From an uncultured Desulfovibrio sp. (GTDB taxonomy: Bacteria; Desulfobacterota; Desulfovibrionia; Desulfovibrionales; Desulfovibrionaceae), in assembly GCA_900553145.1 (NCBI GenBank), contig USCL01000087.1, positions 1 to 13,093 of the forward strand: 13,093 nucleotides of DNA, written 5' to 3'. Positions 6,748-13,093 of the stretch are shown one piece after another. The position numbers and the translations under genes were made by a program. The stretch's first letter is position 1; every line of letters begins with the position of its first letter. A model generated the notes under the pieces. It ran no database searches, was not told the origin of the DNA, and worked only from the letters and a program-made list of their open reading frames with translations.

Positions 6748-9117
6748 ATGTTTCCGCGGATCGAGTTTCTCAGACAGCAGTTTTTCCTGAACCGTCCCTC
6801 CGCGTGTCTGGAGGCGGCGCTGGCGAAGACGCGGGTCTTCCGGGAAACGGAAGGCGAGGCGCTGATCCTGCGGCGCGCCAAGAGTTTCCGGGAGACGTGC
6901 CGCACCAAGACGATCACCATTCAGCCGCAGGAGCTAATCGTCGGCAACGCGGGCGCGAAGGCCCGGCAGGCCTGCATCACGCCCGAGCTGTCGAACAACT
7001 GGTTCGTGCTTGAGCTGGACACCATGCGGGACCGCCCGCAGGACCCCTACGACATTACCGAGGAGCAGAAGGCGCAGTACCGCGAAATCATCCATCCCTA
7101 TTGGGTGGGCAAGTCGCTCCGGGACATCTGGGAAAAGCAGGTGCCCGAGGACACGATGGCGATCATCCAGATCGGCGGAGTGGTGGACTGCGGGGTCAAG
7201 GTGGAGTCCGCGCCTTCGGAACTGACCCCGAATTTCCGGGATCACCTGTTCGTGAAGGGGTACACCGGGATCAGGCACGAAGCCGAGGCCGCGCTCGCCG
7301 CGCTGGACCTCACCGACGTGCGCAATCTTGAGCGACGCGACTTCTGGCGGGCCGCCGCCATCACCTGCGAAGGCATGGAGACGCTGGCGGCGCGGTACGC
7401 CGAAAAGGCCGAGAAACTGGCCGTCGCCGAAGCCGATCCCGTCCGGGCGTCCGAGCTGCGGGACATCGCCGAAACCTGCCGCCGTCTCGCCGTGGGCGCG
7501 CCCGTCACCTTCCGAGACGCGCTCCAGCAGGTCTACTTTACCCTATGCGGCCTGTTCATCGAGGGGAACGGCGGTGGCTACTCCATAGGCCGCCTTGATC
7601 AGTACCTCCATCCCTTCTTTCTGCGGGACAGGGCGGAGGGCCTGCTTACTGACGCCGCGGCGCAGGAGCTGCTCGAATGCCTCTGGATCAAGCTCGGCGA
7701 GCAGCTCTGGTACCAGACGGACGAGAGCGCGCGGGACTATGCGGGCTATTGTCCCTTCCACAACCTGTGCGTCGGCGGCGTGGACGTGAACGGCAACGAC
7801 GCCGTGAACCCGCTTTCCTACATGATGCTGGACGCGACCATCCACGTGCGGATGGCGCAACCTTCGCTGTCCGTGCGCCTTAGCCGCAAGAATCCCGAGG
7901 AGTTCTTCCACAAGGTCGCGGAGTGCGTGCAGACCGGCACGGGCTTCCCGGCCATCCACAACGACGACGTGGGCACCATGATGGTCATGCGCAAGGGCGT
8001 GCCCTCGCGGGTGGCCCGTGACTGGGCCCTGCACGGCTGCGTCGAACCGGATATTCCGGGCATGACCTCCCAATGGACTTCGGGCGGGCACTATAATCTG
8101 GCCTCCGCCGTTGAGTTCGCTCTGACCCGCGGCGTTCACCTCAAGACGGGCGAACAGGTCGGCCTGCGGACCCCGGATCCGACCACCTTCCGGACCTTCG
8201 ACGACTTTCGGAAGGCGGTGTACGACCAGCTCGGGCACATCATCCGGCATTTCTCGCTGGTGATGAGCCTGTTCGAGCGGCTGCATCTAGAACACCTTCC
8301 CTTGCCGTTGGCTTCTCTCGTCACGCTGGACTGCGTGGAGAAGGGCAGGCACCTCATGCAGGGCGGGGCGCGGTACAACTGGGGTCCGGGCATGAACGCC
8401 AACGGGTTCGGAGATTTCATCGATTCGATGGCCGCCGTCCGCAAGCTGGTGTTCCGCGAGGGCAGGCTGCCCATGTTCCGGTTGGTCGAGGCGATCCGGG
8501 CCAATTTCGAGGGGTACGAGGCCGTCCGCCGCATGCTCGTCGAGGACGCGCCCAAGTGGGGCAACGACGATGACGACGCCGACGTCTTCGCCGGGGAACT
8601 GACGGCCTTCCTGTCCGAGACCTTCGGCGGGACGCGCGGCCTGCTCGGCAACCCCCGGATGATGACGATCATCCCGATCACCTCGAACATCCCGCAGGGG
8701 GCGAGCGTGAGCGCACTGCCCTCGGGGCGGTTGGCGGGCTTTCCGCTCGCGGACGGCGTTTCCGCCTGTCAGGGCCGGGACAGGAACGGTCCCACGGCCC
8801 TCATCAAGTCCATGTCCAAGTTCCCGCACGTGGACTATGACGGCGGGCTTCTGCTTAACGTGCGTTTCACGCCGAGCACCGTAGCAGGCGAGCAGGGCCG
8901 CTTCCGGCTCGTCTCCTTCCTGCGGAGCTTTCTGGATTTGGACCTCTTCCACATCCAGTTCAACATCGTGGGGCAGGAGGTACTGCGCTGCGCCCAGAAG
9001 CACCCGGACGAGTACCGGTCGCTCCTCGTGCGCGTGGCGGGCTACAGCGCGTATTTCGTCGAACTGAGCAAGGAAATGCAGGAGGACATTATCAGCCGTA
9101 TTCCGCACGAACTCTAG
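6748..9117 (+). CDS. Glycyl radical enzyme 2 (paralogue of GRE 1, substrate unknown)
   Basis: This second full-length GRE has 789 residues and is clearly homologous to GRE 1 end to end; about half or more of positions look identical by eye. The finger-loop cysteine is Cys431 in GCVEPDIPGMTSQW with Glu433, and the radical glycine is Gly765 in RVAGYSAYF, 24 residues from the C-terminus. All residues needed for radical transfer are therefore present. It differs from GRE 1 just after the Cys-x-Glu (PDIPGMTS against AQLAGRHY) and around residues 145-165 (GGVVDCGVKVE), both likely near the substrate. The start at ATG 6748 is set by GAAGGAG at 6734-6740; the in-frame GTG at 6703 overlaps the binding-protein stop and has no such site. 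It has no activase of its own, so it probably shares the one at 2258-3178. The two GREs could be separate enzymes for related substrates or form a heterodimer. Confidence 0.92.
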   Translation: MFPRIEFLRQQFFLNRPSACLEAALAKTRVFRETEGEALILRRAKSFRETCRTKTITIQPQELIVGNAGAKARQACITPELSNNWFVLELDTMRDRPQDPYDITEEQKAQYREIIHPYWVGKSLRDIWEKQVPEDTMAIIQIGGVVDCGVKVESAPSELTPNFRDHLFVKGYTGIRHEAEAALAALDLTDVRNLERRDFWRAAAITCEGMETLAARYAEKAEKLAVAEADPVRASELRDIAETCRRLAVGAPVTFRDALQQVYFTLCGLFIEGNGGGYSIGRLDQYLHPFFLRDRAEGLLTDAAAQELLECLWIKLGEQLWYQTDESARDYAGYCPFHNLCVGGVDVNGNDAVNPLSYMMLDATIHVRMAQPSLSVRLSRKNPEEFFHKVAECVQTGTGFPAIHNDDVGTMMVMRKGVPSRVARDWALHGCVEPDIPGMTSQWTSGGHYNLASAVEFALTRGVHLKTGEQVGLRTPDPTTFRTFDDFRKAVYDQLGHIIRHFSLVMSLFERLHLEHLPLPLASLVTLDCVEKGRHLMQGGARYNWGPGMNANGFGDFIDSMAAVRKLVFREGRLPMFRLVEAIRANFEGYEAVRRMLVEDAPKWGNDDDDADVFAGELTAFLSETFGGTRGLLGNPRMMTIIPITSNIPQGASVSALPSGRLAGFPLADGVSACQGRDRNGPTALIKSMSKFPHVDYDGGLLLNVRFTPSTVAGEQGRFRLVSFLRSFLDLDLFHIQFNIVGQEVLRCAQKHPDEYRSLLVRVAGYSAYFVELSKEMQEDIISRIPHEL

Positions 9118-9139
9118 CGCACGGTGCGAAATCGCGTCT

Positions 9140-9176
9140 GAGGAGCCCTCACGCCGTCGGCGCGGGGGCTTCTCTT
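9140..9176 (+). terminator. Stem-loop terminator after the GRE operon
   Basis: GAGGAGCCC (9140-9148) pairs with GGGCTTCTC (9166-9174) including one G-T pair, and an inner CGCC/GGCG stem lies in between. It starts 22 nt after the GRE 2 stop and is followed by TTGT, a poor T-run. It plausibly ends the first transcription unit. Confidence 0.55.
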
Positions 9177-9180
9177 GTAC

Positions 9181-9586
9181 TCGAAGGCCCTTCGCGGAGG
9201 CGATGCCGGAGACGGAGCGAGGCGGCGGTACGCCTTCGAGTGCCCCATATCCGAAGGGCGGGTGAAGGACGAGAGGGCGTTCGCGCACGTTCCGTTCGCG
9301 CGTCTTTCCCAAGGCCGAGGCGTGTTCCCCGACGCATCCCCTTGCGGCTCACCGCTCATGAAGATCGGCACGGTCGCCGGAGGGCTCCCGTTGCGTGCGG
9401 AGTCCGAAAGTCTGTCTGCCCCTCTCTCCGTCGGACTCCTTGCTCCGTCGCCGCTCCCCATCCCGCGCGTTTCGCATGCCGTTGAGCGTATCCCGGACGC
9501 TTCGGGCCGGCGTTCTTTCGTGCCCTGCGGCTCAAGCGGGGAAGGTATGGCGAAGGGAGGCGGAAAAAAGGGTGCTATGCCGCCCT
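9181..9586. other. About 400-bp G+C-rich intergenic region without a gene
   Basis: Long open frames exist on both strands (9175-9681 plus, 9114-9461 minus) but have low-complexity Ser/Pro/Arg/Gly composition, no ribosome binding site, and no family resemblance, so I do not call genes. A 9-bp inverted repeat (GGAGTCCGA 9399-9407, TCGGACTCC 9431-9439) and a short CGAAGGcCCTTCG palindrome at 9182-9194 are the only structures seen. The region may be decayed sequence or a spacer between two operons. Confidence 0.45.
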
Positions 9587-9587
9587 A

Positions 9588-9696
9588 TTGGGAACCTTTT
9601 CACATTTTCTTACCACTTCTCTTGACACGGTATTTTGTGAAGAGTATGTTTACAAAAAAAGAACATCGTTGCTTAAAATAAAATATAGGTTCCCAA
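9588..9696. repeat. 10-bp inverted repeat flanking the TRAP promoter
   Basis: TTGGGAACCT at 9588-9597 and its exact reverse complement AGGTTCCCAA at 9687-9696 bracket 89 bp that contain the promoter at 9622-9650. They may be paired operator half-sites for a looping regulator, or recombination sites of an invertible promoter. A 10-bp match at this distance can also occur by chance in a window this size. Confidence 0.4.
9622..9650 (+). promoter_or_regulatory. Sigma-70-type promoter of the TRAP operon
   Basis: A perfect TTGACA (9622-9627), 17-bp spacer and TATGTT (9645-9650, 4 of 6) lie in a sudden A+T-rich patch. Transcription would begin near 9657 and leave a leader of about 230 nt before the first gene. 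TTTTGT at 9633-9638 and ACAAAA at 9652-9657 form an inverted repeat across the -10, a possible repressor site. Confidence 0.6.
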
Positions 9697-9834
9697 ATCC
9701 CCCGGACGCGGCTCCCGCCGTTCCACTTCGGCGAGGTGCAACACTCTGTCTTTCACAATCGGCGTCATGGGATTTCACGTGTGATGGAAACGATCCGCCA
9801 CAGGACGTTTTTCATACTTGCGGACCAGCAGGCT

Positions 9835-9851
9835 GGCCGGTCCAACCGGCC
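9835..9851 (+). other. Leader hairpin upstream of the TRAP binding-protein gene
   Basis: GGCCGGT (9835-9841) pairs perfectly with ACCGGCC (9845-9851) around a 3-nt loop, 38 nt before the start codon. No T-run follows. The long leader with this hairpin could carry post-transcriptional control, but I recognise no known riboswitch. Confidence 0.35.
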
Positions 9852-9889
9852 CGAACGCATCACTCAACGCCCCAATGAGGAGAAACCGG

Positions 9890-10924
9890 ATGAAGCTTTT
9901 CAAGAGTACCTGTCGAGCACTCGGTGTCTGCGCGCTTTCGTTCAGCATGTTCCTCGGCTCCGCCGCGGCCGCTCCCAAGGAGGTCAAGCTCCTTTTCCCC
10001 GAACCCTACAGCTCCGCCTCCACCTACGCCGAAGGGCAGGCCGTGGGCGTCTATTACGGCGCACTTGATTTCAATATGCAGAACCACCCCGCCCTGCGCG
10101 GGAAGTACAAGATGCGCTGGGTCGGCGACGTGGTGAAGTCGCCCGCCGACGCCCTGAACGCGGTGGCGACCGGTGCTGGCCAGTTTACCTACACCCTGCC
10201 GCAGTTCATCGAGCAGTTCGACCCAGACTGGCGGCTGATCACGGCTCCCGGCGTGTTCGAGAATTTCGAGCATTTCCTGCGGACGATGGAAACCCCAGCA
10301 TGGAAGGCGAAGCAGGAAGAGCTTGAAAAGACCAAGGGCTTCAAGATCCTGAAGTGGACGAACTCCATCGGCAACTTCTGGCTCTGGACGAAGACCGGCC
10401 CCGCCGACTCCCTCGCCGCCCTCAAGGGACAGAAGATTCGCTACGCGGGCCAGAAGTCCTATTCCAACGCCTTCGACGCCCTCGGCCTCGTGGGCGTGGC
10501 CCTGCCGTATACCGAAGTCGTGTCCGCGCTCCAGACAAACATGATTGAGGGTCTGACCAATGACATTTTCGGCTATACCTACTATGACCTGCCCCGTCTG
10601 ACCAAGTATATGTTCCCCATCCCCTTCGGTTTGTGCCCGCAGGCCCTCGTGGTCAACGCCAAGTGGTGGAACGGGCTGCCCAAGGCCGAACGCGAAGCTC
10701 TCGAATTCACCATCGCCTGCACGGACGTGCACCAGTATTTCGAAAAGCGTCAGCTCGAAATCCTCAAGTGGTGGGATGAAAACCCGGATACAGTTCTGGT
10801 CAAGCTGACCCCCGAAGCCCGTGCCGAATGGGAGGCCGTCCTGAAGCAGTCCACCGAAGCGTTCGTCAAGGACCTCAATCCCGCCCTCCTCGAAGCCGTC
10901 AGCAGCACGGCCGCCAAGAAGTAG
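9890..10924 (+). CDS. TRAP transporter solute-binding protein (DctP family)
   Basis: This 344-residue periplasmic binding protein of a TRAP transporter has a signal peptide at residues 1 to about 28 (basic MKLFK start, hydrophobic core, AAAA before PKEV). The mature protein has the DctP pattern. LAALKGQKIRYAG carries Arg184, the position of the family's conserved carboxylate-binding arginine. It is followed by GVALPYTEVVSALQTNMIEG, the usual lobe-2 signature. The ligand is therefore probably an organic acid or similar anion. The ATG at 9890 is preferred over the upstream in-frame ATG at 9818 because GAGGAG lies 7 nt before it and the signal peptide then begins properly. It is the first gene of the operon with both membrane subunits downstream. 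Isethionate and dihydroxypropanesulfonate GRE pathways also use TRAP importers, so pairing with the adjacent GRE operon is plausible. Confidence 0.92.
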   Translation: MKLFKSTCRALGVCALSFSMFLGSAAAAPKEVKLLFPEPYSSASTYAEGQAVGVYYGALDFNMQNHPALRGKYKMRWVGDVVKSPADALNAVATGAGQFTYTLPQFIEQFDPDWRLITAPGVFENFEHFLRTMETPAWKAKQEELEKTKGFKILKWTNSIGNFWLWTKTGPADSLAALKGQKIRYAGQKSYSNAFDALGLVGVALPYTEVVSALQTNMIEGLTNDIFGYTYYDLPRLTKYMFPIPFGLCPQALVVNAKWWNGLPKAEREALEFTIACTDVHQYFEKRQLEILKWWDENPDTVLVKLTPEARAEWEAVLKQSTEAFVKDLNPALLEAVSSTAAKK

Positions 10925-10931
10925 TCCTCCT

Positions 10932-10957
10932 TCCGGGGCGGGCCCTTCCGCCCCGGA
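10932..10957 (+). other. Strong intergenic stem-loop between TRAP binding protein and membrane subunit
   Basis: A perfect 10-bp stem (TCCGGGGCGG 10932-10941 with CCGCCCCGGA 10948-10957) closes a 6-nt loop, 7 nt after the stop codon. No T-run follows. Such hairpins behind binding-protein genes are known in transport operons to stabilise the upstream mRNA, giving more binding protein than membrane subunits; that role here is inferred. Confidence 0.6.
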
Positions 10958-10989
10958 CGCACCCACCTCAACGGCAAAGGGGAAACCTC

Positions 10990-11520
10990 ATGGAAACGCC
11001 TTCGATCCTCCTGCGGCTGAAGCGGCGATGGATTGAGCTTTGGGGCATCGTCTTCTTTATCGGCGTCGGTATCAATTTTGCGGAAATCATCTGCCGTTCG
11101 GTATTCCACTTCTCCATCGACCTGATGTACGACATCCCGATCTGGCTCACCATCTGGTCCGTCATGATGCTGGCCGGGCCCATTCTGCCCGACGGCGACC
11201 ACGTTTCGGTGGACATGGTGCGCGACCACCTGCACGGCTTTCCGCGCAAGGTGTGCGAAATCATCAACTGTCTCGCCACCATCGCCTTCGGCGCCGTCAT
11301 TACGTGGGGCGGAGTGGTGTTCACCTCGCAGTGCTATGAATTCAACATGAACATCATCCGCTGCATTTCCGTACCGCGCTGGCTTGTCGAAAGCTGCGTG
11401 CCCATCGGCATGTTCCTGTTCACGATCTTCGCCGTATACCAGCTTGTGACCGTCGTCCGGACGAACTACGTCAAGGCGGACAGGCAGACGAATAACCGTC
11501 GCCCTCACGATTCGCCATGA
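10990..11520 (+). CDS. TRAP transporter small membrane subunit (DctQ family)
   Basis: This 176-residue inner-membrane protein has four predicted membrane segments, at about residues 16-37, 50-66, 90-112 and 130-156. This is the standard DctQ layout. The acidic-basic loop DGDHVSVDMVRD after segment 2 matches the conserved part of the family. ATG 10990 follows a purine-rich AAAGGGGAAA and starts 65 bp after the binding-protein stop; the longer upstream frame overlaps that gene and is not used. It forms the membrane complex with the large subunit encoded 26 bp downstream. The tail beyond residue 158 is short and charged. Confidence 0.9.
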   Translation: METPSILLRLKRRWIELWGIVFFIGVGINFAEIICRSVFHFSIDLMYDIPIWLTIWSVMMLAGPILPDGDHVSVDMVRDHLHGFPRKVCEIINCLATIAFGAVITWGGVVFTSQCYEFNMNIIRCISVPRWLVESCVPIGMFLFTIFAVYQLVTVVRTNYVKADRQTNNRRPHDSP

Positions 11521-11546
11521 TTCCGGCTTAACTTCAGGAGTACGGG

Positions 11547-12830
11547 ATGGAACTCTTCGATTATCTGGCCCTGGCGTCCATTGTCTTTCTGTTCCTGCTG
11601 GGTTCGCCGCTCGCCGTGACGTTCAGCATCGGCTCGATAGCGATCATGAGCCACACCATGGGATTCCCGCTGGGCAACATCTCGCAGGTTTTCTTCACCA
11701 CCATCAGCAGCTATCCGATGCTGGCGATGCCGTTCTTCATTCTGGCGGGCAATCTGATCCTCGCTAGCGGCGGTATGGGCTACCTGCGCGATTTTATGAA
11801 CCGGCTGGTCGGGCATCTCCCCGGCGGCATGGCCGTGGCGATCTGCATCTTCGCCGCCTTCCTCGGGTCGATTTCCGGTTCCGCGACGGCCTGTCTGGCG
11901 ATCATCGGGACGATCTTCGTGCCCATGATGGCCGACTCGGGCTACTCGCGGGCGTTCGCCGCGGGGCTCGCCGTGACCTCAGCCGGGCTTGGGGCGGTCA
12001 TCCCGCCCAGCGTGTTCATGATCGTGTTCGGAGCGAGCAACCGCGTTTCCGTCGCCGACCTCTTCGCGGCGGGCGTCGGCCCCGGCCTGCTGGCCGCGTT
12101 CCTGATGTGCCTGACGGCCATCTGGATTTCCAAGAAGCGTGGCTATCAGAGCGGCGTCAGGGCCACGTTCGCGCAGAGGATGGAGTCCTTCAAGAAGGCG
12201 TTCCCCATCATCCTCATGCCCCTGATCGTGCTCGGCGGCATCTACTCGGGCATTTTCAGCCCGACGCAGGCCGCGTCCGTGGCGTGCGTCTATTCGCTGT
12301 TCCTCGGCGTCGTCATCTATCGCGGTGTCAACTGGAAGGTGTTCATGGACGCGCTGGTGGAAACCGTGCGTCTGAGCAGCATGATCTATTTTCTGGTCAT
12401 CGGCGGCGACCTGTTCGGGCGCGTGCTCGGCTACGTCGGGCTGCCGCAGATGATCTGCGAATGGGTCATCGGCATGGAACTGGGGCCCGTAACCTTCCTG
12501 TTCGCCGTACAGGGCCTGCTGCTGGTCATGGGCTTTTTCTTCTCCAGCTTCCCGATGGTGGTCATCGTGTTGCCGCTGTTCCTCCCCAGCGTCAACGCGC
12601 TCGGCATCGATCCCGCCCTGTACGGCGCGCTCGCCGTGTTTTGTTCCATCATCGGCGAAGTGACGCCTCCCATGGGGCCGCAGCTTTGGATCGCGGCCCC
12701 GATCTGTAAGGTCAAGATCGGGCTCATCATGCGCGAGGCTTGGGTGTTCCTGGGCGTGCAGGTGCTGACGCTCACTCTGGTGACGCTGTTCCCGCAGATT
12801 TCCCTGTTCCTCGTCGAAGCGATGCGCTGA
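11547..12830 (+). CDS. TRAP transporter large membrane subunit (DctM family)
   Basis: This 427-residue polytopic inner-membrane protein couples substrate uptake to the sodium or proton gradient. Family signatures are YPMLAMPFFILAGNL (residues 56-70), FLGSISGSATA (105-115) and GLGAVIPPSVFMIV (147-160), with a second-half pseudo-repeat including IFSPTQAASVA and GEVTPPMG. Length and about a dozen hydrophobic segments are normal for a stand-alone DctM. The start ATG has CAGGAG 6 nt upstream. It is the last gene of the operon; a terminator begins 17 bp after the stop. Substrate specificity lies in the DctP protein, so this gene does not reveal the ligand. Confidence 0.94.
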   Translation: MELFDYLALASIVFLFLLGSPLAVTFSIGSIAIMSHTMGFPLGNISQVFFTTISSYPMLAMPFFILAGNLILASGGMGYLRDFMNRLVGHLPGGMAVAICIFAAFLGSISGSATACLAIIGTIFVPMMADSGYSRAFAAGLAVTSAGLGAVIPPSVFMIVFGASNRVSVADLFAAGVGPGLLAAFLMCLTAIWISKKRGYQSGVRATFAQRMESFKKAFPIILMPLIVLGGIYSGIFSPTQAASVACVYSLFLGVVIYRGVNWKVFMDALVETVRLSSMIYFLVIGGDLFGRVLGYVGLPQMICEWVIGMELGPVTFLFAVQGLLLVMGFFFSSFPMVVIVLPLFLPSVNALGIDPALYGALAVFCSIIGEVTPPMGPQLWIAAPICKVKIGLIMREAWVFLGVQVLTLTLVTLFPQISLFLVEAMR

Positions 12831-12847
12831 TCGCCCGACGCCTCCGG

Positions 12848-12892
12848 ACAAAGGCTCCCGGCCTCACACTTTGTGGGGCCGGGAGCCTTTGT
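12848..12892. terminator. Bidirectional rho-independent terminator
   Basis: A perfect 16-bp inverted repeat (12848-12863 and 12877-12892, core GGCTCCCGGCC) closes a 13-nt loop and ends in CCTTTGT on both strands. It sits between the convergent stops of the TRAP large subunit and the IclR-type gene and probably ends transcription from both sides. Confidence 0.85.
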
Positions 12893-12910
12893 TTCCGGGC
12901 GTGCGCGGCG

Positions 12911-13093
12911 CTAGTCAAAAATATAGAACTTCATGTACTCCACAATGTCGTGTGCGGTTTCCTGAAGCGGCACCAGCATGTCTTCGATGAGGGAGTCGAT
13001 GGGGCCGTACTGCGTGCGTGTGGCGCTGATGGCGTATTTGACCTGCCCGTCTCCGGAGAGGAGGGGAACGGCGAGACCCTTGAGCGGCAGGTA
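12911..13093 (-). CDS. IclR-family transcriptional regulator, C-terminal 60 residues (partial)
   Basis: The minus strand is open from the window edge to a TAG at 12911-12913. The 60 residues visible include LKGLAVPLLSGDGQVKYAIS and end in a helix (MLVPLQETAHDIVEYM). They resemble the end of the IclR effector-binding domain, where a G.AAPV.d..G.v.aAlsvs strand pair precedes the final helix. The DNA-binding N-terminus lies outside the window. Its convergent position next to the TRAP operon makes it a candidate regulator of the transporter and GRE genes, with the pathway substrate as possible effector. A related sensor-domain regulator remains possible because only the end is seen. Confidence 0.65.
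   Translation of the reverse strand, partial: YLPLKGLAVPLLSGDGQVKYAISATRTQYGPIDSLIEDMLVPLQETAHDIVEYMKFYIFD

Noticed and set aside
3211..9117. Assignment of either GRE as pyruvate formate-lyase, choline lyase or isethionate lyase
   Set aside because: Cys-x-Glu excludes pyruvate formate-lyase, and without alignment the remaining pocket residues do not justify naming a specific substrate.
9175..9681. 168-codon plus-strand open frame between the operons
   Set aside because: No ribosome binding site, low-complexity composition, begins inside the terminator and runs across the TRAP promoter; no recognisable motif.
9657..9889. Riboswitch in the TRAP leader
   Set aside because: Only a simple hairpin at 9835-9851 is seen; no known aptamer consensus was recognised.

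Overview
The window is G+C-rich from about position 1030 onward and visibly more A+T-rich before that. The family content (tandem glycyl radical enzymes, tripartite TRAP transporter, tail-fibre fragments with the NVP(D/N)Y..FLRGYG..Q signature) suggests a strictly or facultatively anaerobic proteobacterium. A sulfate- or sulfite-reducing member of the Desulfovibrio/Bilophila group is my best guess. That placement is inference from gene style; no rRNA or other phylogenetic marker is present.

Layout. (1) Positions 1-640, minus strand: two diverged, start-less copies of a phage tail-fibre C-terminal domain, offset by 380 bp and in different frames. (2) 640-1032: A+T-rich non-coding DNA that ends in a promoter region with an imperfect palindrome at 941-960 and a TTGACA box at 966-971. 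(3) 1033-9117, plus strand: a tightly spaced gene run encoding a cupin_3-type protein, a short-chain dehydrogenase, a glycyl radical enzyme (GRE) activase, GRE 1, a lone NMT1/SsuA-like periplasmic binding protein, and GRE 2. A stem-loop terminator follows at 9140-9176. (4) 9181-9600: roughly 420 bp with no convincing gene. (5) A second promoter (TTGACA-17-TATGTT) lies inside a 10-bp inverted repeat and drives a TRAP transporter operon: solute-binding protein, small membrane subunit, large membrane subunit. (6) A strong bidirectional terminator separates this from the convergent 3' end of an IclR-type regulator that runs off the window.

How the genes probably work together. The TRAP system, and perhaps the orphan binding protein with a distant partner, would bring in a small anionic organic substrate. 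The activase would install the glycyl radical on GRE 1 and GRE 2. Both enzymes keep the radical-site glycine and the catalytic Cys-x-Glu, so both look active. They would carry out radical C-X or C-C bond cleavage or elimination, and the NAD(P)-dependent dehydrogenase would oxidise or reduce an alcohol or carbonyl intermediate. The IclR-type protein is a plausible regulator. The substrate cannot be read from the sequence.

The most interesting feature is the pairing of two diverged full-length GREs with one activase, separated by a binding-protein gene. I do not recognise this as any of the described GRE pathways (choline, glycerol/propanediol, hydroxyproline, isethionate, dihydroxypropanesulfonate, arylacetate decarboxylation, benzylsuccinate).
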